A DNA stretch of 64,000 nt from Bufo bufo (GCF_905171765.1 NC_053392.1:397510119-397574118); one strand, 5' to 3'. Shown: positions 1 to 11,165, counted from the stretch's first letter. Notes: generated by a model not told the origin, from the sequence alone. Numbers and translations are program-made.

Positions 1-539
1 CAGAAGAGAGATAAGAGCTCTAAATCATTATTCACAGTATTTATACAAAAAGAAAAAAAGAGAAAAAAAAAAAAAAGAACAGAATAGGAAACAAAAGAAT
101 CACCTTTATATACACTGCAAATGGCCAACTGTAAGCCCAGCTAAGATGGCATGGGACAGCACTGTAAACATCAGGTAAGGTATTAATTTTGATTGTGATT
201 GTTGGGGACTTTTCACCGACAGTTCATACAATTTGAGATTGCTCATATCACCAATTACGTCAGAAGCACTCGACAAACAAAAAAAAAAAAAAAAGATAGA
301 AATATGTCGGCTTGCTGCAAAACTCAGCATGCAGTTATGTCTCCAGGAGATGTGCAAATGATTAGAGGCGTGGTCTGATAAAACACTGCGTCTCTCCACA
401 AGAGGGCGTAAAAGTGCTTCCCCCTTTGCCCTATAAAAAGGCTCTCAGAGGTTACTTTTCAGTAATGTACCTGATGGTAAGAGATCACTGACTGCTAGAC
501 ATGCAACTACAATGCGATGGACTCAGACATTTTTCCCAG
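1..539. other. no gene seen; A-rich flank
   Basis: I see no supported gene here. There are A/T homopolymer runs near 55-76 and 277-294, and a TATA-like string (ctataaaaagg) near 431-441. That string lies just upstream of the decayed Tc1/mariner transposase and may belong to its leader. Confidence 0.5.
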
Positions 540-1235
540 CTGACTTGGAGGTGCATCATTGGACTAATAGAAGCAGGATGGTTGTTTCAATGATTTGCCC
601 ACCATCTGGACTGTTCTGACCTAGCAGTTAGGAGGTGTTGAGAGCAGTGGTTATAAAGGCATGCACACATCAAACATGCTCTGAATGGCCCAGACAGACT
701 ATAAGAGGACAGTTTGATCTGACGAAAAACACAAGCAGCTCCGACAGTTTTGTTGTCCACCATCCAGACACAGATGGCACCTTTATTACAGACCCCTGTC
801 TGTCCGTGCCATTTAGAGCCACTTAGCCGAAGGAAATCTGGGGTTACAGTGCACATTACGTGTCTTGCCATTGACAGACAGCCACCTCTGCCTTTGTTAA
901 CGAGAAACCTGGACTGCTACCAACTGGAACCATATTGTCTTTAGTGTCAAATTCAGATTCAGCTTGATATCCCATGACCATCGGGTTCGAGTTTGGAGGC
1001 TTTCAATCCTGCCTTTGCTGTTGAGCAACACTCTGCCCCAACTGCTGTTGTGATGGTCTGGGGAGCCATCATACACGGCAGTCGTAGTAGTGATACAAGG
1101 GACATTCACAGCTCAGCGAGGTGCACAGGACATCCTACAGCAACACGTGTTGCCTCATGGCTGCGGTTCCAACTGGCATTTTTCAGCAAGATAATGCTCA
1201 CCCACATACAGCAAGGGTTTATTATATGACAACAA
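540..1235 (+). pseudogene. decayed Tc1/mariner transposase remnant
   Basis: Fragments of a Tc1/mariner (DDE) transposase can be read on the plus strand, but no long frame survives. Near 550 the text resembles the N-terminal helix-turn-helix (RCIIGLIEAGW). Near 985-1075 comes a box with an NPAFAVEQHSAPTA segment followed by VVMVWGAI. Near 1178-1215 is FQQDNAHPHTAR, which holds the second catalytic Asp. The expected C-terminal PDL.PIE box does not follow, so the copy is 3'-truncated as well as frameshifted. No terminal inverted repeats were found. It is an old copy of a lineage different from the intact Tc1 elements in this window. Confidence 0.75.
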
Positions 1236-1351
1236 AGTGGCATAAACTCCATTAATTTTATAATAAAATTGCCTCAAATTACAACTATAATGACAATGAA
1301 CTAGGTAAATATGTTTAATGAAATAGTTTCTTGGTATACCAAGGCTTCCTT

Positions 1352-1657
1352 CACACTGCCATTAGTAATCCTGGCAGGCTGTTCCGGAGCGCTTTGGATC
1401 CAGCATTGCCGGATGTTACCAATATGACCGTCATCCCCACTGACTATAATGGGGTCTGGCAGAGATACGGCCATTAACCGGCAAATATGTCAGGATTCAG
1501 CTGTTTTTTGTCGGGGTGGTGGCCAGATTACTGCCAGACCCATTTATAGTCAATGGGACAGCAGGAATTCCAGTAACATCCAGCAATGCCAAATCCAGAG
1601 AGAACTGGCAGGCTGTTCTCTCCTGAACAGCCTGCCGGAACCACTAACAGCAGTGTG
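1352..1657. mobile_element. MITE-like inverted-repeat element
   Basis: About 35 bp at 1352-1387 (starting CACACTGCCATTAGTAATCC) is repeated in inverse and imperfect form at 1622-1657 (ending CAGTGTG). The interior is non-coding. Small size, terminal inverted repeats and lack of coding fit a non-autonomous DNA transposon. The superfamily is not clear. Confidence 0.55.
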
Positions 1658-2330
1658 CAACTAGCCTTACCTATGCAAAGGACTGAATTTCTGTATTCTT
1701 TTAACTGGATCCAAGTCCCTATTCCGGCCTGTTCCGTTTTAATTTATTTTTTTTTACCAAGATCAGTATATATGTTTGTTGCACTTGTATATCTTGCATA
1801 AAAATTGGCCAATCAGACTTTTTATTCACTGCCATAATTTTTCCAATACAAAAGGACTGTGAAGAATGCTATTATAAATGATGTCCTAAATACCGCAACT
1901 GGATTTCAAATGGGAGAAATAAACGTGTGGCAAGTATGACCATATTTTAAACAAGTCCAAGGATATTGGTCTCCTCTGGTCTTCAACCACGGCAGATGTC
2001 TTATATCCTTCAGAATCATGAAGAAATTTGGTATGGGATTTTAGAAAAAAAAAAACGAAATTCCTACTAAAATACTGTTAACTGCCTTCGTATTAACAAG
2101 CAGACAAAAGCTATAGTAGTATTTACATAATTTTGTATGTGGAATTACACATAAATTACACATGAAATACCATTACAAAATTCAATCCGATGTTCTAGTG
2201 AACTCATTTCAAATCAGTTTCCAGAGAGGTTTTGGACGTGGTATTGCCTTTGACTGCCTCTGGTGCTAATACTCCGAATATCTGGAACTGCTGGTGAGAT
2301 AAACCATCAGCTAAAATAAAAAAAAAATTC
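1658..2330. other. no feature seen; AT-rich
   Basis: AT-rich sequence without a supported frame or a repeat that I recognise. A short poly(A) run lies near 2044-2054. Confidence 0.4.
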
Positions 2331-2665
2331 TTTAGAGGGTCCCATCACAGACAATGGCGGCATATCGCTAGGACCCACACCTACAATGAGAACGGAGCGT
2401 GGAAACGAATGCAGGGCGCAATGCGCATGCGCAGCCGCCCTCCATTTATTTCTATGGAGCCACAGAAAATCTGCTCCATAGAAATGAATGGGAGCAGGGG
2501 CAGCGCGTGCGCTCCCATTCACTTCTATGGGAGCAGTGCTTGATAGTGGACGGACCCCGGAAAATCCAGGGTCCTCCAGCCACAGCTCTCCCCGCTCCGT
2601 TCTCGTTGTAGGGATAGGCTGTCCTAGCGATATGCCCCCATTGTCTGTGAAAGGAATACCCCTTC
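2331..2665. mobile_element. palindromic MITE-like element
   Basis: The ends are inverted copies of each other. The left end carries ACAATGGCGGCATATCGCTA and the right end TAGCGATATGCCCCCATTGT. The interior carries further inverted segments such as tccatagaaatgaatgggag against ctcccattcacttctatggg. It is non-coding; the small overlapping frames are by-products of the palindrome. Confidence 0.55.
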
Positions 2666-2995
2666 AAAATATATGTAGCTTTTAACCAATATTTAGACAA
2701 CAAAGTACTAAAATATCTTAAATTTAACTATGTAAATGGACCTGCATCTAAATTTTTTTGGAATTTTTCTTTAAAAAGGGAACTTGTCACCTCTACTATG
2801 CTACCCTCACTGAGCGTTTTTAAATGTTCATTCTGTTACTAAATAAATTACACTTAATTTCATTTGCAGACGAATTCAATAAGTATTATGCATTTTTGTA
2901 CTTCCCGCAAATTAACATAAAAGAGAGTCATATCTTACTTGTGTGACCAGAGAAGAGTCATTTTCAAGCTCTGACTCCTCAGGTTAATTTGCATA

Positions 2996-3205
2996 CAGTG
3001 GGGGAAATAATTATTTGACCCCTCACTGATTTTGTAAGTTTGTCCAATGACAAAGAAATGAAAAGTCTCAGAACAGTATCATTTCAATGGTAGGTTTATT
3101 GTAACAGTGGCAGATAGCACATCAAAAGGAAAATCGAAAAAATAACTTTAAATAAAAGATAGCAACTGATTTGCATTTCATTGAGTGAAATAAGTATTTG
3201 AACCC
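2996..3205. repeat. left 210-bp terminal inverted repeat of Tc1
   Basis: This segment matches the reverse complement of 4400-4609 with no difference that I could find; identity breaks at position 211. Repeats of about 200 bp are typical of IR/DR-type Tc1 elements, which carry two transposase binding sites per end. Confidence 0.9.
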
Positions 3206-3221
3206 TCTAACAAAAAAAGAC

Positions 3222-4244
3222 TTAATACTTGGTGGAAAAACCCTTGTTTGCAAGCACAGAGGTCAAACGTTTCTTGTAATTGATGACCAAGTTTGCGCAC
3301 ATTTGAGGAGGAATGTTGGTCCACTCCTCTTTGCAGATCATCTCTAAATCCCTAAGGTTTCGAGGCTGTCTCTGTGCAACTCTGAGCTTGAGCTCCCTCC
3401 ATAGGTTTTCGATTGGATTAAGGTCCGGAGACTGACTAGGCCACTCCATGACCTTAATGTGCTTCTTCTTGAGCCACTCCTTTGTTGCCTTTGCTGTATG
3501 TTTTGGGTCATTGTCGTGCTGGAACACCCATCCACGACCCATTTTCAGTTTCCTGGCAGAGGGAAGGAGGTTGTCGCTCAGGATTTCACGATACATGGCT
3601 CCGTCCATTTTCCCGTTTATGCGAATAAGTTGTCCTGTGCCCTTAGCAGAAAAACACCCCCAAAGCAAAATGTTTCCACCCCCATGCTTGACGGTGGGGA
3701 CGGTGTTTTGGGGGTCATAGGCAGCATTTTTCTTCCTCCAAACACAGCGAGTTGAGTTAATGCCAAAGAGCTCTATTTTGGTCTCATCAGACCACAGCAC
3801 CTTCTCCCAGTCACTCTCTGAATCATTCAGGTGTTCATTGGCAAACTTCAGACGGGCCTGCACATGTGCCTTCCTGAGCAGGGGGACCTTGCGAGCCCTG
3901 CAGGATTTTAATCCATTGCGGTGTAATGTGTTTCCAATGGTTTTCTTGGTGACTGTGGTCCCTGCTAATTTGAGGTCATTAACTAACTCCTCCCGTGTAG
4001 TTCTAGGATGCTTTTTCACCTTTCTCAGAACCATTGACACCCCACGAGGTGAGAACTTGCGTGGAGCCCCAGAGCGAGGTCGATTGATGGTCATTTTGTG
4101 CTCCTTCCATTTTCGAACAATCGCACCAACAGTTGTCACCTTCTCTCCCAGCTTCTTGCTAATGGTTTTGTAGCCCATTCCAGCCTTGTGCAGGTCTACA
4201 ATTTTGTCTCTGACATCCTTGGACAGCTCTTTGGTCTTTCCCAT
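3222..4244 (-). CDS. Tc1/mariner DD34E transposase, intact
   Basis: A 340-residue transposase for cut-and-paste movement into TA sites. Residues 1-115 form the paired-like DNA-binding region with two helix-turn-helix units, joined near residues 55-62 by a basic hook (RPRSGAPRK). The catalytic DDE triad is complete: D153 in [12 protein letters not shown]244 in [10 protein letters not shown] and E279 in [11 protein letters not shown], with 34 residues between the last two. A glycine-rich box ([14 protein letters not shown]) lies between the first two Asp residues. The length and the three catalytic positions are those usual for Sleeping Beauty and Frog Prince type proteins. The start MGKTKELSK is the family start and lies just inside the inverted repeat. 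No stop or frameshift is present. Whether the protein is active cannot be judged from sequence alone. Confidence 0.95.
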   Translation of the reverse strand: MGKTKELSKDVRDKIVDLHKAGMGYKTISKKLGEKVTTVGAIVRKWKEHKMTINRPRSGAPRKFSPRGVSMVLRKVKKHPRTTREELVNDLKLAGTTVTKKTIGNTLHRNGLKSCRARKVPLLRKAHVQARLKFANEHLNDSESDWEKVLWSDETKIELFGINSTRCVWRKKNAAYDPQNTVPTVKHGGGNILLWGCFSAKGTGQLIRINGKMDGAMYREILSDNLLPSARKLKMGRGWVFQHDNDPKHTAKATKEWLKKKHIKVMEWPSQSPDLNPIENLWRELKLRVAQRQPRNLRDLEMICKEEWTNIPPQMCANLVINYKKRLTSVLANKGFSTKY

Positions 4245-4399
4245 GTTGGAGAGTTTGGAGTCTGCTTGATTGATTGATTCTGTGGACAGGTGTCTTTTAT
4301 ACAGGTGACTAGTTAAGACAGGTGTCCTTAATGAGGGTGACTAATTGAGTAGAAGTGTCTAACCACTCTGTGGGAGCCAGAACTCTTAATGGTTGGTAG

Positions 4400-4609
4400 G
4401 GGTTCAAATACTTATTTCACTCAATGAAATGCAAATCAGTTGCTATCTTTTATTTAAAGTTATTTTTTCGATTTTCCTTTTGATGTGCTATCTGCCACTG
4501 TTACAATAAACCTACCATTGAAATGATACTGTTCTGAGACTTTTCATTTCTTTGTCATTGGACAAACTTACAAAATCAGTGAGGGGTCAAATAATTATTT
4601 CCCCCACTG
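4400..4609. repeat. right 210-bp terminal inverted repeat of Tc1
   Basis: Inverted partner of 2996-3205, starting GGGTTCAAATACTTATTTCA and ending TCCCCCACTG next to the TA duplication. Confidence 0.9.
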
Positions 4610-5408
4610 TATATATCAAATCAGGTTTTTTTACACAATAAAAGCACACAGAGCTATGGGGACTGGGTATTGTGGATGTGCCAACAGCCATCTAGCAACC
4701 CATGTCCTCAGCTCTATACCCAAAATCCAGGCGACAGGTTCCCTTTAACCATATCTTTGTGTTTATCAGCAGATATGAGATTTTTCAGCCAAACACATCA
4801 ATTACCCTTAAACTCAGGTATGTAAAACCAGTTATTAGAACCATTAAGGAGCAGTCAAGCTTTCATCTGGTTTGGGTACCATTCTAACCATGGTGTCAAT
4901 CTTGTTAGGTTCACTGGTGTTTGTGCTTTTGGAATTCATTTCTCTATTGTTAGACTAAGGCCTCATGCACACGACAGTATTTTTTCTCGGTCCGCAAAAC
5001 GGGGTTCCGTTGGTCCGTGATCGTTTTTTCGTCCGTGGGTCTTAATTGATTTTTGGAGGATCCACGGACATGAAAACTGGCCGTGCGGAGCCAAACGGAT
5101 CCGTCCTGACTTACAATGCAAGTCAATGGGGACGGATCAGTTTGACGTTGACACAATATGGTGCAATTTCAAACGGATCCGTCCCCCATTGACTTTCAAT
5201 GTAAAGTCAGGAGTTAATATACCATAGGATCTGAGTTTTCTCCAATCCGATGGTATATTTTAACTTGAAACGTCCCCATCACCATGGGAACGCCTCTATG
5301 TTAGAATATACCATCGGATTTGAGTTAGATCGTGAAACTCATATCCGACAGTATATTCTAACACAGAGGCGTTCCCATAGTGATGGGGACACTTCAAGTT
5401 AGAATATA

Positions 5409-6885
5409 AAGTCGTGGCCAAAAGTTTTGAGAATTACATAAATATTGGAAATTGGAAAAGTTGCTGCTTAAGTTTTTATAATAGCAATTTGCATATACTC
5501 CAGAATGTTATGAAGAGTGATCAGATGAATTGCATAGTCCTTTGTCATGAAAATTAACTTAATCCCAAAAAAAACTTTCCACTGCATTTCATTGCTGTCA
5601 TTAAAGGACCTGCTGAGATCATTTCAGTAATCGTTTTGTTAACTCAGGTGAGAATGTTGACGAGCACAAGGCTGGAGATTATGTCAGGCTGATTGGGTTA
5701 AAATGGCAGACTTGACATGTTAAAAGGAGGGTGATGCTTGAAATCATTGTTCTTCCATTGTTAACCATGGTGACCTGCAAAGAAACTCGTGCAGCCATCA
5801 TTGCGTTGCATAAAAATGGCTTCACAGGCAAGGATATTGTGGCTACTAAGATTGCATCTCAATCAACAATTTATAGGATCATCAAGAACTTCAAGGAAAG
5901 AGGTTCAATTCTTGTTAAGGTGGCTTCAGGGCGTCCAAGAAAGTCCAGCAAGCGCCAGGATCGTCTCCTAAAGAGGATTCACCTGGTGGATCGGAGCGCC
6001 ACCAGTGGAGAGCTTACTCAGGAATGGCAGCAGGCAGGTGTGAGCGCATCTGGGACAAAAACATCAGGGACAGATTGATCTTCTGCAGAAAGTTTAGTGA
6101 ATGGACTGCTGAGGACTGGGGCAAAGTCATATTCTCCGATGAAGCCTCGTTCCGATTGTTTGGGGCATCTGGAAAAAGGCTTGTCCAGAGAAGAAAAAGG
6201 TGAGCGCTACCATCAGTCCTGTGTCATGCCAACAGTAAAGCATCCTGAGACCATTCATGTGCGGGGTTGCTTCTCATCCAAGGGAGTGGGCTCACTCACA
6301 ATTTTGCCCAAAAACACAGCCATGAATGAAGAATGGTACCAAAACACCCTCCAACAGCAACTTCTTCCAACAATCCAACTACAGTTTGGTGAAGAACAAT
6401 GCATTTTCCAGCACGATGGAGCACCGTGCCATAAGGCAAAAGTGATAACTAAGTGGCTCGGGGACCAAAACGTTGACATTTTAGGTCCATGGCCTGGAAA
6501 CTCCCCAGATCTTAATCCCATTGAGAACTTGTGATCAATCCTCAAGGAGGCGCGTGGACAAACAAAAACCCACTAATTCTGACAAACTCCAAGAAGTGAT
6601 TATGAAAGAATGGGTTGCTATCAGTCAGGAATTGGCCCAGAAGTTGATTGAGAGCATGCCCAGTCGAATTGCAGAGGTCCTGAAAAAGGGCCAACACTGC
6701 AAATACTGACTCTTTGCATAAATGTCATGTAATTGTCGATAAAAGCCTTTGAAACGTATGAAGTGCGTGTAATTATATTTCACTACATCACAGAAACAAC
6801 TGAAACAAAGATCTGAAAGCAGTTTAGCAGCAAACATTGTGAAAACTAATATTTGTGTCATTTTCAAAACTTTTGGCCATGACTG
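5409..6885 (+). mobile_element. Tc1 transposon (gtcgtggccaaaagtttt ends), defective
   Basis: A 1477-bp element between TA at 5407-5408 and TA at 6886-6887. The right end in inverse reads CAGTCATGGCCAAAAGTTTT, and the left end reads AAGTCGTGGCCAAAAGTTTT, so the first base of the left repeat appears to have changed from C to A. Inside is a broken transposase. The other arm of the host palindrome (7435-7459) supplies the uninterrupted target. Confidence 0.88.
5767..6709 (+). pseudogene. Tc1 transposase pseudogene
   Basis: The frame starts MVTCKETRAAIIALHKNGF (helix-turn-helix) and has a hook SGRPRKSS. It then loses frame near 6045, where about 30 residues of the usual linker are missing. It resumes with VIFSDEASFRLFG (first Asp), CFSSKGVGSLTI, FQHDGAPCHKAK (second Asp) and [11 protein letters not shown]. 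The Trp codon expected after ENL is TGA at about 6532-6534. The rest continues in a shifted frame to the family C-terminus KKGQHCKY. At least one internal deletion, one nonsense change and one later frameshift make it non-functional. Confidence 0.88.
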
Positions 6886-7851
6886 TACTACGAACTGTGT
6901 ACATGACTGCCCCCTGCTGCCTGGCAGCACTCGATCTCTTAAAGGGGTTTGTGATCAACACAATTAACCCCTCAGGTGCCGCACCTGAGGGGTTAATTGT
7001 GCGTATCATAGCCCCCTGTAAGAGATCAGGGGCTGCCAGGCAGCAGGGGGCAGACCCCCTTTTAAGTTTGAATATCATTGGTGGTCAGTGTGCGCCCCGC
7101 CCCCCCCCCCCCCCTCTATTGTATTAATATCATTGCGGCCGCACACTGGCTACCAATGATAAAACAATAAAGGGAGGGAGGGGGGGGGCCGGGGAGTGCC
7201 GCACTGGCCACCAATGATATTAATACAATAGAGGGAGGGGGGGCCGCACTGGCCACCAATGAAATTAAAACTGAGGGAGGGGGGTCTGCCCCCTGCTGCC
7301 TGGCAGCCCCTGATCTCTTACAGGGGGCTATGATACGCACAATGAACCCCTTCAGGAGCAGCACCTGAGGGGTTAATTGTGTGGATCACAGCCCCCTGTA
7401 AGAGATCGGGTGCTGCCAGGCAGCAGGGGGCAGTCATGTACACAGTTCGTAGTATATTCTAACTAGAAGCGTCCCCATCACTATGGGAACGCCTCTGTGT
7501 TAGAATATACTGTCGGATTTGAGTTTTCGGATTTGAAAAAGCTTTTATGCAGACGGATCTTCGGATCAGTCTGTATGAAAGTAGCCTACGGACACGGATG
7601 CCAATCTTGTGTGCATCCGTGTTTTTTCACGGACCCATTGACTTGAATGGGTCCGTGAACTGTTGTCCGTCAAAAAAATAGGACAGGTCATATTTTTTTG
7701 ACGGACAGGATACACGGATCACAGCCGCGGATGACAAACGGTGCATTTTTCGAGTTTTCAACGGACCCATTGAAAGTCAATGGGTCCGCAGAAAATCACA
7801 GAAAACGGAACAACGGCCACGGGTGCACACAACGGTCGTGTGCATGAGGCC
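6886..7851. repeat. right part of MITE with G-rich inverted modules
   Basis: Part of the 4959-7851 MITE. It contains poly-C and poly-G runs (7097-7114, 7171-7189) and repeated CACTGGCCACCAATGATATT modules, also in inverse. Inverted arms around 6890-7060 and 7275-7455 could form a large hairpin. Confidence 0.5.
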
Positions 7852-7953
7852 TTATTGTGGCTCAATTGCAAACCATAATCCTTTTAATATTTGTTTGTGA
7901 TCTTTACGGAAGCACGATATTCGGCCAAAGACAGACAACTGCAGATCCCCAAG

Positions 7954-8382
7954 TTAAAGGGGTTGTCCGGGTTCAGAGCTGAACCCGGACATACCCTTAT
8001 TTTAACCCAGGCAGCCCCCCTGAGGCTAGCATCAGAGCATCTCATGCTCCGATGCGCTCCCTTGCCCCGCAGGGCACGGGCTCTTTTGTTTTTAATAACA
8101 CACTGCCGGGCGGAAACTTCCGCCCGGCAGTGTGTTCGGTGACTTCACTGGCTCTGTTGGGTGGGCTCTAGCGCTAAATCCCACCCATCAGTGCCGGTGA
8201 TGTCATGTAGAGCCCCGGTACATCACCGGATCTCAAAAAAATGCTTTTGCCCTGCGCAATTTAGCGCAGGGCAAAGGAGAGCATCGGAGCATGAACTGCT
8301 CCGATGCTCCTGTCAGGGGGGCTGCCGGGGTGAAAATTTAGGTATGTCCAGGTTCAGTTCTGAACCCGGACAACCCCTTTAA
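7954..8382. mobile_element. T2/Kolobok-like TTAA MITE
   Basis: Begins TTAAAGGGGTTGTCCGGGTT and ends with the inverse AACCCGGACAACCCCTTTAA. TTAA at both ends is the likely target duplication. The interior is an imperfect palindrome (GCATCGGAGCAT / ATGCTCCGATGC, CTGCCGGGCGGAA / TTCCGCCCGGCAG) without coding. Confidence 0.75.
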
Positions 8383-8648
8383 ATTTGTATATACTGCTAT
8401 TTTGTCTGTACATATCATATGAATACCACGCTATAACTCTAATTCTGACAGGCTTCGAGTATAGTATCCATATGCTAAAACTACCCGCTACATAATGGCA
8501 GGTGTTTCTCTCCCAAAACTGCACTATAAATACAAAATGCCTGTATCCAGTTGTGAAAGGATTTTGGAACCATCCGTTTTCTTTGGATTTGTCGGTGGAA
8601 GGTAGTAATTAAAGTAAATCAATAAGTTCCTTTTTCTATAATTTTTCT
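8383..8648. other. no feature seen
   Basis: No frame, repeat end or RNA structure that I can support. Confidence 0.35.
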
Positions 8649-8939
8649 TTAACTTTCAAGCATCGGAGCCATAATCTGTGACGGGTAAATAAACTGCAGA
8701 TATCTCGGTGTAGAAGAGGCATCATTTGTGACATTAGTTTGTGTGTTAGAGGTGGTTACAGGGTTTTTATACAACGTTGCTTTATCAGAACTATCTGCCC
8801 AAACATCAGCTATTGAATTAGATTTGGGAGTGCTATTAACACATTCTGACAGACAGAAATTCCCTAACTTCCTGTCTTGTGTAAAAGTTGTAGAGCTTGT
8901 AGCTATATTTCCTAACTGTGTATTAATGACAGCGCGAGT
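8649..8939 (-). other. open stretch of unknown nature, possible exon or gene fossil
   Basis: On the minus strand a frame of roughly 90 residues runs without a stop. It has protein-like, Ser/Thr/Asn-rich composition (for example STPKSNSIADVWADSS and STPRYLQFIYPSQ) and ends in a stop at 8649. It could be a terminal exon, or a piece of a retrogene or mobile-element protein. The upstream edge has a weak acceptor-like ...ACACAG near 8919-8924. I do not recognise a family. No clear repeat covers this segment, unlike most of the window. Chance remains a serious alternative. Confidence 0.25.
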
Positions 8940-9083
8940 GTGTCTGTGCATCGGTTATCTCATCCGCGGCTCTCGTTCCTTCCGGTCATTTAACTATTGT
9001 CTAGAAGACACTTGCTGGCTCGTGCTGAATTTTATTGGGGCCAATTCAGGGATATCATTTCTTTATCCTTGTCTCCAAGCTTG

Positions 9084-9317
9084 TCAACAGCAGCTGCCTT
9101 TCTGTGTCATCTCTACACCTGCTGTCTCAACGTGAGGGGGCAAACCATAAGCTTTTCGGCTCTTCCTGCTTCTTCTCGTCAGCATCTTAGATGTCACAGT
9201 CTCGCGCATGCCCTCTTCATATGTGACAATTGGGTCTTCATACATCACTGTCGCTGGTGCCAGGACCAGCGTAGATGATCCTGGAACTGGTGAGGGCAGT
9301 TCCTGAACCAACTTCAC
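9084..9317 (-). other. second open stretch of unknown nature
   Basis: A 77-codon minus-strand frame starting MKLVQELPSPVPGSSTLV, with a very basic segment LTRRSRKSRKAYG and an acidic, Tyr-containing segment MYEDPIVTYEEGMRE. The composition is protein-like. Neighbouring frames upstream (for example one reading MEDLLKQLIYKAESMGG) also look coding, so this may be a frameshifted fossil of one longer protein together with 8649-8939. I assign no function. Confidence 0.25.
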
Positions 9318-10899
9318 CTCCCATAGATTCCGCTTTATATATTAGCTGCTTTAGTAGATCCTCCATCCTCAGCAGGTCTTGCTTGTAGCTCGTCTTCTAT
9401 CGTTGAATGTGCATAACCAGATATCCACTTATCTTTAATTTATAGGAGAGTATACAGCTGCCATTACCACTTTAGCCAAACCCTTAACAGCCATTCTTTG
9501 CCTCATTCCAGCCAGGAACCAACCAGACATTGCATGCTGATTTTCCGTTTCTCCTAGGACTCCAGTAAGAACCATTACCACCATATAGTGTACATCCTAT
9601 ACACACACACAACCATGTGTCCCCCTCATCCTTGCAGCTGCCATGGATTGGGCTCTTCCATTACAGTTATAGACATCATTCCTGCAGGTTGAGAGCTGCC
9701 ATAAAGTTTAGACCAGTGGGGGACCAGGGAAGAGTTGGAACAGGGCGGGGCAGGTATGATTATTATTATTATTATTTATTTTTTAACATTGAGGCTTTTT
9801 CATTTTAGCGCCCATTCATAGAAGCTACTACTTTACAGCCAAAGTGCCAACTAATCCCCACAACTATCATAGCCACAGTAGCCATAACTGTCTAGCTCAC
9901 TACATACCGGTACCCTCATTTTAATGGAATAAAAAATAAATAAATAAAAAATAAATAAATAAAAAAAAAGAAGAAAAGAAGAGGCTGTGACCGATGCCAA
10001 ACCGATGGGTCCAATTTTAAATACCATGCGGTATATATATATTTTTCTACTGGATACAATTTTTTCAGCAGTCTTCTTCTTGTTAACAATATGTAACTCT
10101 ATAAGCATTGGTGCTGAATGTGACAGCCCGGCTAGGCTCTATTCTCCAGGCCACTGCGGTGCGCCACAGAGGCCATGTGCTGACACAAGGTCACAGCTGC
10201 AGCCAGGAAAAGAGCTTGGCAAAGGGTGCTGATGATGGATCCACCAGGTAGGTACTGACCCTGTTCTTTAATGCAGGCTGAGCCAAGAGGTGTCCAGTGT
10301 ACTCAGACATAAGATAGTTGTGGGCCAAACGCTGATTTGCCCAATATCTGCACCACTTCTGATTTCGCTATGGTGAGCATTTGTTATTTCAATGAGTTTC
10401 TGGGAAAAATGGACCACCATTGCCAAATCTTCTGTCACAGCATTGTAAGACTGATCCAAATGCTTTTGTTGGCCAGATCTGTGATCTAATTTGAACGGCC
10501 AGCTTTAGGTTTACACTAAGCAATTATGATTCATTAGTTTGGGAACCATTATAACTAGAAGCAACATTTACAGTATGTTCACACATGGAATAAAAGGCTG
10601 CAGATATGCCACCTCAGATTTGTCTGACAAATCTCCAGCAGAATTTCCAATGTAGAAACACGGCAAAATCCTCTACTTGTGTCCAAACCCTTACAATACA
10701 TTTGCCTGCCTGCATACGCTTCTTACAAGACGTTACCATACACTAGTGAGGCCACCAAACAAAGGAAAACTCCTCCCTAAGGGCATTTTTTTTTTTTAAG
10801 CTCCTGCAGATTTAGCCAGAGCCAAGAGTGCATCCAGCAGGAATAAGTGTGGGAGCAATTTCACATGTATTCAAGGCAGGAAATTCAGGATTACACTTA
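9318..10899. other. no gene seen; simple repeats
   Basis: Largely unique-looking sequence. It includes a short ATT-type repeat near 9757-9777, an AAAT-type repeat near 9928-9969, a CA run near 9601-9611 and a poly(T) run near 10787-10798. No frame is convincing. Confidence 0.4.
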
Positions 10900-11165
10900 G
10901 GCTACTTTCACACTCGCGTTTTGGGCGGATCAGTCATGGATCTGTAAAAACGGATCTGTTACAATAATACAACAGCATGCACCCATCATGAACGGATCCG
11001 TTTGTATTATCTGTAACATAGCCAAGATGGATCAGTCATGAACTCCAAGTCAATGGGAGACGGATCAGTTTTCTATTGTGCCAGAGAAAACTGATCCATC
11101 CCCAATCAATTACACTGTGTGCCAGGACGGATCCGTTTGGCTCAGTTTCGTCAAGTGGACAGCAA
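10900..11165. mobile_element. one-ended Harbinger-like MITE fragment
   Basis: Starts GGCTACTTTCACACTCGCGTT directly after TTA (10897-10899). The start matches the complete element at 36057-36572. The interior has the same ACGGATCCGT modules. The right end is missing, so this is a truncated copy. Confidence 0.55.

Larger units (their letters stand above)
2996..4609 (-). mobile_element. complete Sleeping Beauty-like Tc1 transposon
   Basis: A 1614-bp element starting CAGTGGGGGA and ending TCCCCCACTG, flanked by TA at 2994-2995 and 4610-4611, which is the Tc1 target duplication. Its two 210-bp terminal inverted repeats look identical by eye. Between them sits one intact transposase gene on the minus strand. 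Perfect repeats, an open frame and an intact TA duplication together suggest a recent and possibly competent copy. It inserted into an older T2-like MITE. Confidence 0.93.
2771..4748. mobile_element. T2/Kolobok-like TTAA MITE, split by a Tc1
   Basis: The ends are TTAA plus AAAGGGAAC-type sequence: 2771 on the left, and GGTTCCCTTTAA closing at 4748. The interior (a caggttaatttgcat motif and the ctctatacccaaaatc block) recurs at 11220-11460, which shows a dispersed family. The TTAAAGGRR-type start resembles the T2/Kolobok MITEs known from frogs. It is interrupted at 2996-4609 by a younger Tc1. Confidence 0.6.
4959..7851. mobile_element. Harbinger-like MITE (GGCCTCATGCACACGAC), split by a Tc1
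   Basis: The left end reads GGCCTCATGCACACGAC at 4959. The right end is its inverse, GTCGTGTGCATGAGGCC, ending at 7851. It is flanked by TAA on the left and TTA on the right. A paralogue at 34313-35110 with the same ends is flanked by TTA on both sides, as in PIF/Harbinger elements. The interior is a long palindrome: 6888-7060 pairs with 7275-7455 (GCCCCCTGCTGCCTGGCAGC and its inverse). It also has G-rich modules shared with 34436-34560. There is no coding of its own. Confidence 0.65.

Noticed and set aside
3448..4173. Plus-strand frames of 90-137 codons
   Set aside because: Antisense shadows of the intact Tc1 transposase at 3222-4244.
8649..9317. Assignment of the unknown frames to a nuclear-envelope (LEM/LAP2-like) protein
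   Set aside because: Only vague compositional resemblance, with no recognisable domain or motif order.
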